In this document: piece after piece, positions 35,877 through 43,318 of the stretch | Numbering within the stretch: position 1 is the stretch's first letter | How the letters are laid out: every line of letters starts with the position of its first letter | Made by a program: the position numbers and the translations under genes | Source of the DNA: ZAX-1 sp046533095 | GTDB taxonomy: Bacteria > Bacillota > Clostridia > Lachnospirales > Lachnospiraceae | DNA: 64,000 nt | Reading direction: 5' to 3' | Assembly (NCBI GenBank): GCA_046533095.1 | Contig: JAJQRA010000035.1 | Location: 62,001-126,000 of the forward strand | The notes under the pieces: model-generated | What the model was told of the DNA's origin: nothing | The model's database searches: none | Seen by the model: only the letters and a program-made list of their open reading frames with translations

Positions 35877-36271
35877 ACAGAGCGTATCCGTTTTTTATGT
35901 TCACGAACTGCAAGGTAGAGGAAGCGATTAACCTATATGCTTCGATTTTTAATGATGTAAAAATTGAGCAACTCGAACGGTGGACTGGCGATAACCCAAT
36001 GAGTCCTGCCGGAAAAGTGCAAAGCGTGTTATTCACTATGAAAGGTGTGACATTCCGCTTTATGGATTCAGAGGGTCACGCACATAGCCTTACGCCGTCT
36101 ACATCTATATTCGTCAACTGCGACGATGAAACCGAGCTTCGCAAAGCGCACGACGCGCTCACCGCTGACGGTGGCTTTGAACTGATGGAACTTGGCGAGT
36201 ATCCGTTCGCAACATTATATTCGTGGGTGCAAGATAGATACGGTCTGACATGGCAACTGTCGCTAACATAA
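35873..36271 (+). CDS. VOC superfamily (PhnB-like) protein
   Basis: A 132-residue glyoxalase/bleomycin-resistance fold protein of the PhnB/3-demethylubiquinone-like group: YPFFMFTNCKVEEAINLY, FRFMDSEGHAH, and the end FATLYSWVQDRYGLTWQL. No enzymatic activity can be assigned. The start at 35873 has GGGAGG upstream and gives an ATGA overlap with the Nudix gene, so the two are translated together. Confidence 0.85.
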   Translation: MNRAYPFFMFTNCKVEEAINLYASIFNDVKIEQLERWTGDNPMSPAGKVQSVLFTMKGVTFRFMDSEGHAHSLTPSTSIFVNCDDETELRKAHDALTADGGFELMELGEYPFATLYSWVQDRYGLTWQLSLT

Positions 36272-36660
36272 ACACATTCGAGAGGTGAACCGCTATGCCC
36301 TTTACCATTATCTGCAAAGGTATCAGATTTTGAGCGAACGGGGAGATAACTAAAATGGTAAATAATTGATATGCCATTCAGCTAGTACAGTCAAGGATAC
36401 CTACGCACCGCCATAGGCGGCAAAGCCTGACAGTACCAGCAGAATAGCGTAAGTGGTAATCAAGCCAGATGTAAGGCAGACTCTTTCAACGATACATCTG
36501 ACATGAAACAATAATGATTGGGGCAGTATCAGTGTTTCTTTTCAATTATATCGGCACAGCGAAACGTAGCCAAACAGCAAAAATAAAAAAGTGGACAGTG
36601 TATGAATTGCAAAAAGATTCAACAATATATAGGGGAATGGGGAAATTGAATTATAAACAG
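36272..36660. other. Intergenic relict region with hairpins
   Basis: A good ribosome site (GAGAGGTGA) precedes an ATG at 36295, but the frame stops after 12 codons, so it may be the stump of a deleted gene. Further right, CCGCC/GGCGG (about 36409-36421) and CAGATGTA/TACATCTG (36466-36473 with 36493-36500) form stems. I recognise no RNA family or gene here. Confidence 0.4.
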
Positions 36661-36689
36661 GAATAAAATAAGAGAAAACACGCATACTA
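36661..36689 (+). promoter_or_regulatory. Sigma-G promoter of the spoVA cluster
   Basis: GAATA (36661-36665), 17-base spacer, CATACTA (36683-36689). Both hexamers and the spacing match the forespore sigma-G consensus. The first ATG is 21 bases downstream. Confidence 0.8.
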
Positions 36690-36709
36690 CATGTAAGGAA
36701 GGTGATAGC

Positions 36710-37033
36710 ATGAGTCATACGTTATATCGGATATGCCTGCTATCGGTGGCACTGATTGTCATCATAGGAGGCATCTTTTATTATTTGAATTATGTACAAA
36801 GAGAGGATAGCCCCATAGTAGAAGGTACACTAGTAAGAACAGAAAAAGCAAGAGAAGAAGACGCCAAGAAAGCAGCCATAAGAGAAGAAGACGCTAGGAA
36901 AGCAGCTACAAAAAAAGAAGACACCAGGCAAGTAGCCACAAGAGAAGAAGACGCTAGGAAAGTAGCTACAAAGAAAGAAGATGCCAAGCAAGTTGCTGCA
37001 AGAAAAGATACAAGGGAAATCATAAGATTATGA
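36710..37033 (+). CDS. Small membrane protein with charged decapeptide repeats, spoVA operon
   Basis: A 107-residue protein with one membrane helix (about 8-28) and a strongly charged outer or inner tail. Residues 48-97 are five 10-residue repeats of the type REEDARKAAT / KKEDTRQVAT, encoded by five 30-bp tandem DNA copies (36851-37000). I do not recognise the family. It has a good AAGGAAGGTGA site, is the first gene behind the sigma-G promoter, and its stop overlaps the spoVAA start (ATGA). Forespore expression and a link to the SpoVA channel are inferred from position. Confidence 0.75.
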   Translation: MSHTLYRICLLSVALIVIIGGIFYYLNYVQREDSPIVEGTLVRTEKAREEDAKKAAIREEDARKAATKKEDTRQVATREEDARKVATKKEDAKQVAARKDTREIIRL

Positions 37034-37695
37034 GTGCAAACAGTGAAACGCTTTATGTAAAAATTGACCAGAATATCGTAGTGAAGAAGCCGTCTGTAAC
37101 TTTAAATGATATTGCGAAGCTTACCTGTACCAACACAGCGGCCTTACGTCAGCTAAAGCAGATGAAAGTATATACATTTCATTCAGTCGATAAAATCAAG
37201 AATAGCACCAAGAATAAAAATAAAAAGCAGATACAAGTTTTTTCCATTTTAAAAATCATAGAACTAATTAATCAAGAGTATCCGAATATGGATATCCAGA
37301 GTATGGGTGAAGATGATTTTGTGTTGGAATATGACCCCAAAGAAAAAAATAAGTTTGTGATGTATGTAAAAACAGGTCTATTATGTATTGTTATTTTTTT
37401 CGGTTCAGCATTTGCAATTATGACTTTTAATAATGATGTAGGGGTTTTGGATGTATTTTCTAAATTTTATGAACAGGTTATGGGTGTAAAATCAGATGGG
37501 TTTACAGCATTGGAAATTTGCTATTCGATTGGTCTTTCACTTGGGGTACTCATATTTTTTAACCATGTTGGCAGGAAGAAAATCACGCATGATCCAACCC
37601 CTATACAAGTGCAAATGCGTATATACGAGCAGGATGTGGATACGACATTTATTGAGAACTGTGGGAGGAAAGGAAGCAATATAGATGTGGATTAA
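37030..37695 (+). CDS. spoVAA: Stage V sporulation protein AA
   Basis: A 221-residue protein with an N-terminal soluble SpoVAA domain (LYVKIDQNIVVKKPSVTLNDIAKL) and two membrane helices (about 116-135 and 155-180). Context is decisive: spoVAB, AC, AD and AE follow. SpoVA proteins form the inner-membrane channel that loads dipicolinic acid into the forespore and releases it at germination. Translation is coupled to the gene before it. Confidence 0.88.
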   Translation: MSANSETLYVKIDQNIVVKKPSVTLNDIAKLTCTNTAALRQLKQMKVYTFHSVDKIKNSTKNKNKKQIQVFSILKIIELINQEYPNMDIQSMGEDDFVLEYDPKEKNKFVMYVKTGLLCIVIFFGSAFAIMTFNNDVGVLDVFSKFYEQVMGVKSDGFTALEICYSIGLSLGVLIFFNHVGRKKITHDPTPIQVQMRIYEQDVDTTFIENCGRKGSNIDVD

Positions 37696-38107
37696 AGAGT
37701 TGGCACTGATATTCATTGGCATTACCAGCGGTTTGGCAATATCTGCTGGGGTATTTGCTTTCCTTATCACAATGGGCGTTGTTCCACGAATGGTAGGAAA
37801 AAGCAATACTGCCTCACAGGTTTTCGCTTATGAAAATAGCATTTTCTTTGGAGGGATATTTGGAAATATCATGTCAATATTTCCGGTGTCGTTGCCCATT
37901 GGTATTTCACTAATCGTATTATTTGGATTATCTGCAGGTATTTTTACAGGTTGCCTTGCTGTGGCATTAGCAGAAATTTTAAATGCGTTTCCCATCATGT
38001 TTCGCAGATTGAAAATTAAAATGGGGCTAAAGTGGATTTTATATTTTATGGCTTTTGGCAAAACATTGGGTTCTTTATATTTTTACATGCAAAGGCTGGG
38101 GAGCTAA
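37685..38107 (+). CDS. spoVAB: Stage V sporulation protein AB
   Basis: A 140-residue protein with about four hydrophobic helices, starting WIKELALIFIGITSGLAISAG and ending with the conserved KILYFMAFGKTLG-like region (here LKWILYFMAFGKTLGS). It overlaps spoVAA by 11 bases; AAGGAAG lies before the ATG. Part of the DPA-transport membrane complex. Confidence 0.9.
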   Translation: MWIKELALIFIGITSGLAISAGVFAFLITMGVVPRMVGKSNTASQVFAYENSIFFGGIFGNIMSIFPVSLPIGISLIVLFGLSAGIFTGCLAVALAEILNAFPIMFRRLKIKMGLKWILYFMAFGKTLGSLYFYMQRLGS

Positions 38108-38114
38108 GGCACAA

Positions 38115-38245
38115 ATGGAATCGGCTCGAATTGATTAGAATCAAGTTGATGATATATGAATGGAATATAGGCGAATTGATTAGAATCGAATTGACTAGAT
38201 ACCAAATGGAATTATGAATTGATTAGATATAGATTGATTAGATGC
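38115..38245. repeat. Degenerate tandem repeat, 45-46 bp unit, about 2.7 copies
   Basis: Copies start at 38115, 38160 and 38206 with ATGGAAT and contain GAATTGATTAGAATC. The array separates spoVAB from spoVAC, which are usually close. Confidence 0.75.
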
Positions 38246-38274
38246 AGATTGATTATACAGGGAAAGAGGTTTCT

Positions 38275-38754
38275 ATGGCAAAATCACAAAGCAAGGCAGA
38301 AAAACAAAAACAGCAGCAGGAATATAATGAATATGTGGTACAAGTTACACCGACCCATTCACTATGGGCGAACATGGTGAAAGCGTTTATTGTTGGCGGG
38401 ATTATTTGTATCATCGGACAGGCTATCTTAAATGTTGCAGAAAAATTTGGAATGGGAAAAGAAATTGCAGGCTCATGGAGTAGCCTTATTTTGATTTTAG
38501 GGAGTATTCTACTGACAGGGTTAAACATTTACCCATCTATTGCAAAATGGGGCGGGGCTGGAGCAATTGTGCCGATCACCGGATTTGCAAATTCAGTTGC
38601 ATCTCCTGCAATTGAATTTAAAAAGGAGGGACAGATTTTTGGAATTGGCTGTAAAATTTTTACAATTGCAGGTCCTGTTATTTTATATGGCATATTAACG
38701 AGCTGGATTTTAGGTATTATTTATTGGCTATTGACCATTTCAAACATTATGTGA
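38275..38754 (+). CDS. spoVAC: Stage V sporulation protein AC
   Basis: A 159-residue protein with a charged Gln/Lys-rich N-terminus and the conserved SpoVAC body: PTHSLWANMVKAFIVGGIIC, then GLNIYPSIAKWGGAGAIVPI and a GFANSVASPAIEFKKEG turn. SpoVAC is a mechanosensitive-type channel component for DPA. The ATG at 38275 follows AGAGG; an in-frame ATG at 38242 lies within repeat DNA without a ribosome site. Confidence 0.93.
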   Translation: MAKSQSKAEKQKQQQEYNEYVVQVTPTHSLWANMVKAFIVGGIICIIGQAILNVAEKFGMGKEIAGSWSSLILILGSILLTGLNIYPSIAKWGGAGAIVPITGFANSVASPAIEFKKEGQIFGIGCKIFTIAGPVILYGILTSWILGIIYWLLTISNIM

Positions 38755-38859
38755 CAAATTTCTTTTGAAAATATTAAGAATTTTCTCTCTTTCTGATGAT
38801 TGATTTTTCCTGCCAGTCATACTATGATAGTAAATAGAAATACATTGGCGGAGGGTAAG

Positions 38860-40395
38860 ATGGACGAGAGAAAAAGACGAAACAGTAGAAATGCAAGTGA
38901 TAGAAATATTAAAAATAGAGGTAGTAGACGGCGGAGGAGCTCTGTTATAAAACTCGCGTTGCCCTTGCTTGTCCTAATCGTTATTCTGGGGATTATCGTT
39001 GCCGTTACAAAGGCGATACACAACAAAGACGAAGGGATCATTATTGGGAAAGACAACGATACAGGGCCGTCAAGCCTCAATGTGGCGGGCAAAGACAAGG
39101 AGACGACAGTAGAGGCAAGTGTAAATATAGACAGCAAAGAACCGCAGGAAGTGGACAAAACGCAGGATATGAAAACGACATTGATCGAAGAAACAGACCG
39201 TTTGGCGGCCTCCTATGACTATGATACGGCAATCGACAAGATCAAGGCGTTCTCAGGCTATGAAAGTGATAAAACTTTAACAGATAAGATTTCAGAATAT
39301 GAAGCAACAAAAGCATCTTGTGTTGAAGTAGACTTAGCGCAAGTGCCACATATTTTCTATCACACACTTACGGTAGACCCGATTAAATGTTTTAGCAATC
39401 AAGATACCAACAAGCAGGCAGTAGGAAATAACCAATGGATGACAACGATTGATGAATTTAATAAAATTACGCAGACCATGTATGATAAGGGCTATGTTAT
39501 CATCAGCCTCCACGATCTCGTAGATCAGACAACAGGGGAAAATGGGGATGCCATCTTTGCAGAGGCGAAAATAATGTTGCCGCCAGGCAAGAGGGCAGTA
39601 GTATTGTCACTGGATGATTTGAGCTATTATCATAGCTATGATGGATATGGTTTTGCATCAAAATTGGTCTTAGATGCAGATGGGAAACCAAAATGCGAAT
39701 ACATAAATGATAGTGGAATAGTAGAAGTAGGCGATTTTGACGTAGTGCCATTGATGGATAAATTTATTGAAGAACATCCGGATGCCTCTTATCGGGGCGC
39801 AAAAGGAATCATAGCACTGACCGGATACAATGGGATTTTAGGCTACCGGACCGATATAACCTATGAAACCGTGCCGACCGATATCTCTGCAGATAAAGCG
39901 GCATGGCTAAAAGCGCACCCGGATTTTAATTTAGAAGAGGAACGCGCAGAAGCAAAGAAAGTAGCCGATGCCATGAAAGAAGACGGTTGGGAATTTGCAA
40001 GCCATACATGGGGACATTTAAAAGTGCAACAGGCATCCTTAGAACGGATTCAAGCAGATACGCAAAAATGGAAGGAAAATGTGGAACCTCTGGTAGGGCC
40101 AACGGATACGATTATTTTTGCACATGGTGAGGATTTAGGGCCGTGGGGGGACTATGACCCGAATGATTCTAAATTTCAATATTTAAAAAGCCAAGGCTAC
40201 AATTTCTTCTGCAATGTAGATTCTACGCAATATAGCTTGCACATCAATGAAAAATACGTAAGGCAAGGAAGAAGAAATTTAGACGGATATCGGATTTACT
40301 TTAATGCAATAGGGGAAATGGATAGTGTATCGGATTTGTTTGATGCAAAAGAGGTATTAGACCCACTAAGACCGCCTGTGGAACGATTAACCTAA
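38860..40395 (+). CDS. Membrane-anchored polysaccharide deacetylase-like protein
   Basis: A 511-residue protein with a basic cytoplasmic start, one membrane helix (about 31-52), a linker, and a carbohydrate-esterase-4-like domain. CE4 signatures are modified: VVLSLDDLSYY replaces the usual TFDDG motif, while FASHTWGHL gives the His-x-x-x-His metal motif and ADTQKWKENVEPLVG follows. Such enzymes remove N-acetyl groups from peptidoglycan or related polymers outside the membrane. GGAGGG precedes the ATG at 38860. A CATACTA (38818) resembles a sigma-G -10 but no good -35 is present. Its place between spoVAC and spoVAD suggests spore cortex or coat work. Confidence 0.82.
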   Translation: MDERKRRNSRNASDRNIKNRGSRRRRSSVIKLALPLLVLIVILGIIVAVTKAIHNKDEGIIIGKDNDTGPSSLNVAGKDKETTVEASVNIDSKEPQEVDKTQDMKTTLIEETDRLAASYDYDTAIDKIKAFSGYESDKTLTDKISEYEATKASCVEVDLAQVPHIFYHTLTVDPIKCFSNQDTNKQAVGNNQWMTTIDEFNKITQTMYDKGYVIISLHDLVDQTTGENGDAIFAEAKIMLPPGKRAVVLSLDDLSYYHSYDGYGFASKLVLDADGKPKCEYINDSGIVEVGDFDVVPLMDKFIEEHPDASYRGAKGIIALTGYNGILGYRTDITYETVPTDISADKAAWLKAHPDFNLEEERAEAKKVADAMKEDGWEFASHTWGHLKVQQASLERIQADTQKWKENVEPLVGPTDTIIFAHGEDLGPWGDYDPNDSKFQYLKSQGYNFFCNVDSTQYSLHINEKYVRQGRRNLDGYRIYFNAIGEMDSVSDLFDAKEVLDPLRPPVERLT

Positions 40396-40428
40396 TGAAA
40401 TGAAAATAGATTTAAAATGAAAATAGAG

Positions 40429-40474
40429 AAGGCTACTGTGAAATATAATATATATTTTGCAGCAGCCTTTTTTT
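40429..40474 (+). terminator. Terminator after deacetylase gene
   Basis: AAGGCTACTG and CAGCAGCCTT pair with one mismatch, extended by AT pairs, followed by T7. It separates the deacetylase from spoVAD, so spoVAD probably has its own promoter. Confidence 0.85.
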
Positions 40475-40479
40475 ATATT

Positions 40480-40587
40480 ATGGGAAAGTGCTCCTATAAT
40501 ATAAAAACCCTCCAGGAGGATCGCACTGCGGCGTATAAGGAAGTTGTTGTTGACGCAATCGCCACAGGATTCTTTATTATAGGATAG
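40480..40587 (+). CDS. Possible 35-residue small protein
   Basis: The frame reads MGKCSYNIKTLQEDRTAAYK and ends in a hydrophobic VVVDAIATGFFIIG-type tail. No ribosome site precedes the ATG, which lies at the end of a terminator T-run. A strong CCAGGAGGAT occurs inside the frame and is itself part of a CCTCC-A-GGAGG palindrome. It may be a remnant or chance frame. A hairpin with TTTC (40584-40610) follows. Confidence 0.25.
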   Translation: MGKCSYNIKTLQEDRTAAYKEVVVDAIATGFFIIG

Positions 40588-40768
40588 GAACAAAATGCTG
40601 TTCCTATTTCTATAAAAATCACCCGGAATTCTTTGCTCATTTACTTACGGATAGATAGCCGATTTGATGATAGAGGAGATACACTGCATAAGTTATATGG
40701 TTCACGCGAAACCATGCATAGAAAAATCAAACAGGGGAATGCTATTTGTAAATGCGAGGAGGTGTCAA

Positions 40769-41782
40769 ATGCCGCAAATCATAGGAACACAGAGCATACA
40801 ATTTGACCAAGCATCCTATATGCAAGGGAGTGCAAGCGTCGTTGGAAAAAAAGAAGGGGAGGGACCTTTAGGGACGTTATTTGATGTCATAAGTAATGAC
40901 GATAAATTTGGTGAAGATACATGGGAAGAGTCTGAGAGTGCATTGCAAAAAGAGGCGGCTACCCTGGCAATCGGTAAAGCGAAACTAAAGCCGGAAGACA
41001 TACGTTATATATTTGGAGGTGATTTGCTTGGACAAAGTATTGCAACCACATTCGGACTTATGGACTTGCATAGACCCTTATTCGGACTCTATGGAGCCTG
41101 TTCAACATCAGGGGAATCCATCTTGCTTTCAGCAATGGCAGTGTCCGCAGGGTATGCAGACAACGTATTGGCAGTCACATCAAGCCACTTTGGAAGCGCT
41201 GAAAAACAATTTAGATTTCCCTTGGGATATGCAAATCAAAGACCCTTATCATCTACCTGGACGGTTACAGGAAGTGGAGCTTTTATACTTGGAACGAAAA
41301 AAACCGGAATTCGTATTTCCGGCGTAACACCAGGGAAAATAGTCGATCATGGGATAAAAGATTCTATGAATATGGGTGCTGTAATGGCACCTGCAGCGTG
41401 TGATACTATTTTGCAAAATTTGGTTGATTTTGATCGGAAACCACAAGATTATGATAAAATCGTGACTGGAGACTTAGGCTATGTCGGGCAGGAAATACTG
41501 ATAAAACTGCTAAAAGAAAAAGGATTTGACATCAGTAATGTCCATATGGATTGTGGAATTGAGATTTTTGATCGAAAAATGCAGGATACCCATTCCGGAG
41601 GCAGTGGCTGTGGCTGCGCCGCCGCTACTTTAAGTGCCTATCTATTGCCCGAAGTAGATAAAGGCGTATATGAAAGGATATTATTCGTTCCAACAGGGGC
41701 ACTATTATCTACTGTAAGCTTCAATGAAGGGCAAACAGTACCGGGGATAGCCCACGGTGTGGTCATAGAACATGCCGAATAA
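40769..41782 (+). CDS. spoVAD: Stage V sporulation protein AD
   Basis: A 337-residue thiolase-fold protein that binds dipicolinic acid for import into the forespore. Typical stretches are GTLFDVISNDDKFGEDTWE, FGGDLLGQSIATTFG, FGLYGACSTSGES, TGDLGYVGQEIL and SGGSGCGCAAATLSAYLLP. The ATG at 40769 has GGAGG; the longer frame upstream has no ribosome site. The preceding terminator makes a separate promoter likely. Confidence 0.95.
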   Translation: MPQIIGTQSIQFDQASYMQGSASVVGKKEGEGPLGTLFDVISNDDKFGEDTWEESESALQKEAATLAIGKAKLKPEDIRYIFGGDLLGQSIATTFGLMDLHRPLFGLYGACSTSGESILLSAMAVSAGYADNVLAVTSSHFGSAEKQFRFPLGYANQRPLSSTWTVTGSGAFILGTKKTGIRISGVTPGKIVDHGIKDSMNMGAVMAPAACDTILQNLVDFDRKPQDYDKIVTGDLGYVGQEILIKLLKEKGFDISNVHMDCGIEIFDRKMQDTHSGGSGCGCAAATLSAYLLPEVDKGVYERILFVPTGALLSTVSFNEGQTVPGIAHGVVIEHAE

Positions 41783-41814
41783 GGAAACACCGGATGCAAT
41801 GTAGGAGGGAAAAG

Positions 41815-42171
41815 ATGGATTATGTGAATGCTTTCTGGGTAGGGGGATTAATTTGTGCCCTTGTTCAGATACTTATGGAAAAAACGAAAATGATGCCGGG
41901 CAGAATCATGGTTTTATTGGTGTGCAGCGGTGCGGTACTAGGTGCAATACAGGTGTATGAACCATTCCAAAATTTTGCAGGTGCAGGTGCAGGTGTGCCA
42001 TTGCTTGGATTTGGGAACGTATTATGGAGAGGCATAAAAGAAGCGGTTGACAACGAAGGGTTTATCGGCATCTTTATGGGCGGTTTTACAGCCAGCGCCA
42101 TTGGGATTAGTGCGGCATTGGTATTTGGGTATCTCGCCAGTTTGATTTTTGACCCCAAAATGAAAAAATGA
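41815..42171 (+). CDS. spoVAE: Stage V sporulation protein AE
   Basis: A 118-residue protein of the SpoVAE(b) type with three or four hydrophobic helices: MDYVNAFWVGGLICALVQIL, the AGAGAGVPLLGFGN loop and a closing GFLASLIF-like helix. GGAGGG precedes the ATG at 41815. It is the last conserved spoVA gene here and lies 32 bases after spoVAD. Confidence 0.93.
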   Translation: MDYVNAFWVGGLICALVQILMEKTKMMPGRIMVLLVCSGAVLGAIQVYEPFQNFAGAGAGVPLLGFGNVLWRGIKEAVDNEGFIGIFMGGFTASAIGISAALVFGYLASLIFDPKMKK

Positions 42172-42268
42172 AAAATGAATATAAGAACAGTGCATAAAGA
42201 AACTGCAGTCAGGAGATAATAGGAAAGGTAAAAACAATGATAAGGAAATAACCAATTTGTGCTGGCAC

Positions 42269-42373
42269 GAATGGATTGTGCATGAATGGATTGTGCACAG
42301 ATGGAATAGGCACGAATGGATTGTGCATGAATGAAATAGGCACGAATGGAATAGGCACAAATGAACTACGCAC
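42269..42373. repeat. Minisatellite, 15-bp unit x7
   Basis: Seven contiguous 15-bp units of the types GAATGGATTGTGCAT and GAATGGAATAGGCAC. The frame through them is open on both strands, but the ribosome site of the next gene lies after the array. Confidence 0.95.
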
Positions 42374-42401
42374 AAAAAACTGTGCAGGAAAGAGGGACAT
42401 T

Positions 42402-42809
42402 ATGAAACAGTACAAAAAGCACATGGTAGGATTTTTAGCTGTCATGGTATTAAGCACCGCAACAGCATGTGCAACAACCAGAGATAACGCTGTAAATGAC
42501 AACACAAATGGAACGCTAAATGACAAGAATGGGACAGTAAATGATACAAATGGAACGACAAATGATGTAAATGGAGCAGTCAATGATACAAATGGGACAG
42601 TGAATGATCAAAATGTGAATGACAATAAAGTGAATGACAATAAAGTAAATAATAATAACAAAGGTACGGTAACAGAGGATAATAATGGTGTATTGGATAA
42701 TGTAGGAGATGATATTATCGATGGTGCCGAGAATATCGGAAATGATGTAAAAAACGGTACAGATAAAGCAATAGATGATGTAAACGACAGTACAAAGAAA
42801 AAAAAGTAA
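42402..42809 (+). CDS. Asn-rich exported protein with NGT repeats
   Basis: A 135-residue protein. Residues 8-23 form a signal-like helix ending in a weak lipobox-like ATAC. Then comes a low-complexity tract of NDTNGT/NDKNGT hexapeptide-like repeats and NDNKVN units, and an acidic helical tail with NVGDDIIDGAENIGNDV. GAGGG precedes the ATG at 42402; the longer frame upstream is the 15-bp minisatellite. I recognise no family. Position after spoVAE suggests but does not prove a spore role. Confidence 0.7.
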   Translation: MKQYKKHMVGFLAVMVLSTATACATTRDNAVNDNTNGTLNDKNGTVNDTNGTTNDVNGAVNDTNGTVNDQNVNDNKVNDNKVNNNNKGTVTEDNNGVLDNVGDDIIDGAENIGNDVKNGTDKAIDDVNDSTKKKK

Positions 42810-42843
42810 ACCCGTAAATGTAGGCAGAACGGTAGAATGCAGC

Positions 42844-42886
42844 AACAGAGTGTCGCCAAATTTAGAATGGCAACACTCTGTTTTTT
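42844..42886 (+). terminator. Terminator after Asn-rich gene
   Basis: AACAGAGTGT (42844-42853) pairs with ACACTCTGTT (42873-42882), with an inner GCC/GGC pairing, followed by T6. Confidence 0.92.
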
Positions 42887-43318
42887 CGTGGATGACGGAG
42901 GAAACGAGAATGGCATTCATCCACTACATTGAAACAATATCCTGCTGTATTATTTGGCTTGCATGATAAGGGGAACGAGAATGGTATTCATTGCATTCGC
43001 TTTTCATCTCGAAACTTTGTATCGTGTATTTTATAAATTAGATAAAAAAACAAAAAAATACAAAAAATAACAACAAATATATGAAAATACAAAAAATAGC
43101 AAAAGTTTATAAGAAATAGCAATCAAAAAATAAATAATACCAATTGATTATAAAAAATAACTAGTGAAATCAATAAAATGCAAGAAAATACAAGAAATTT
43201 ATAATAAATTAAAAGATAAAATAAGATAAATATAAAAATAGTCAATTTTATTGTTGAAATATACAGGAATTGGATGTAAACTAATAAATGTAAACGAAAT
43301 GATAGAAGGGAGATTTTT
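42887..43318. other. AT-rich intergenic stretch, no gene seen
   Basis: Low-complexity, A-rich DNA with scattered AAAAATAC and AAATAGC words before the chemoreceptor gene. I could not identify a convincing promoter. Confidence 0.5.

Noticed and set aside
36272..36660. Group II intron fragment
   Set aside because: No recognisable domain V or reverse transcriptase; only generic stems.
42209..42583. Long minus-strand frame with FVPI/HNPF repeats
   Set aside because: It is the antisense of a 15-bp minisatellite and an Asn-repeat gene, with no ribosome site.
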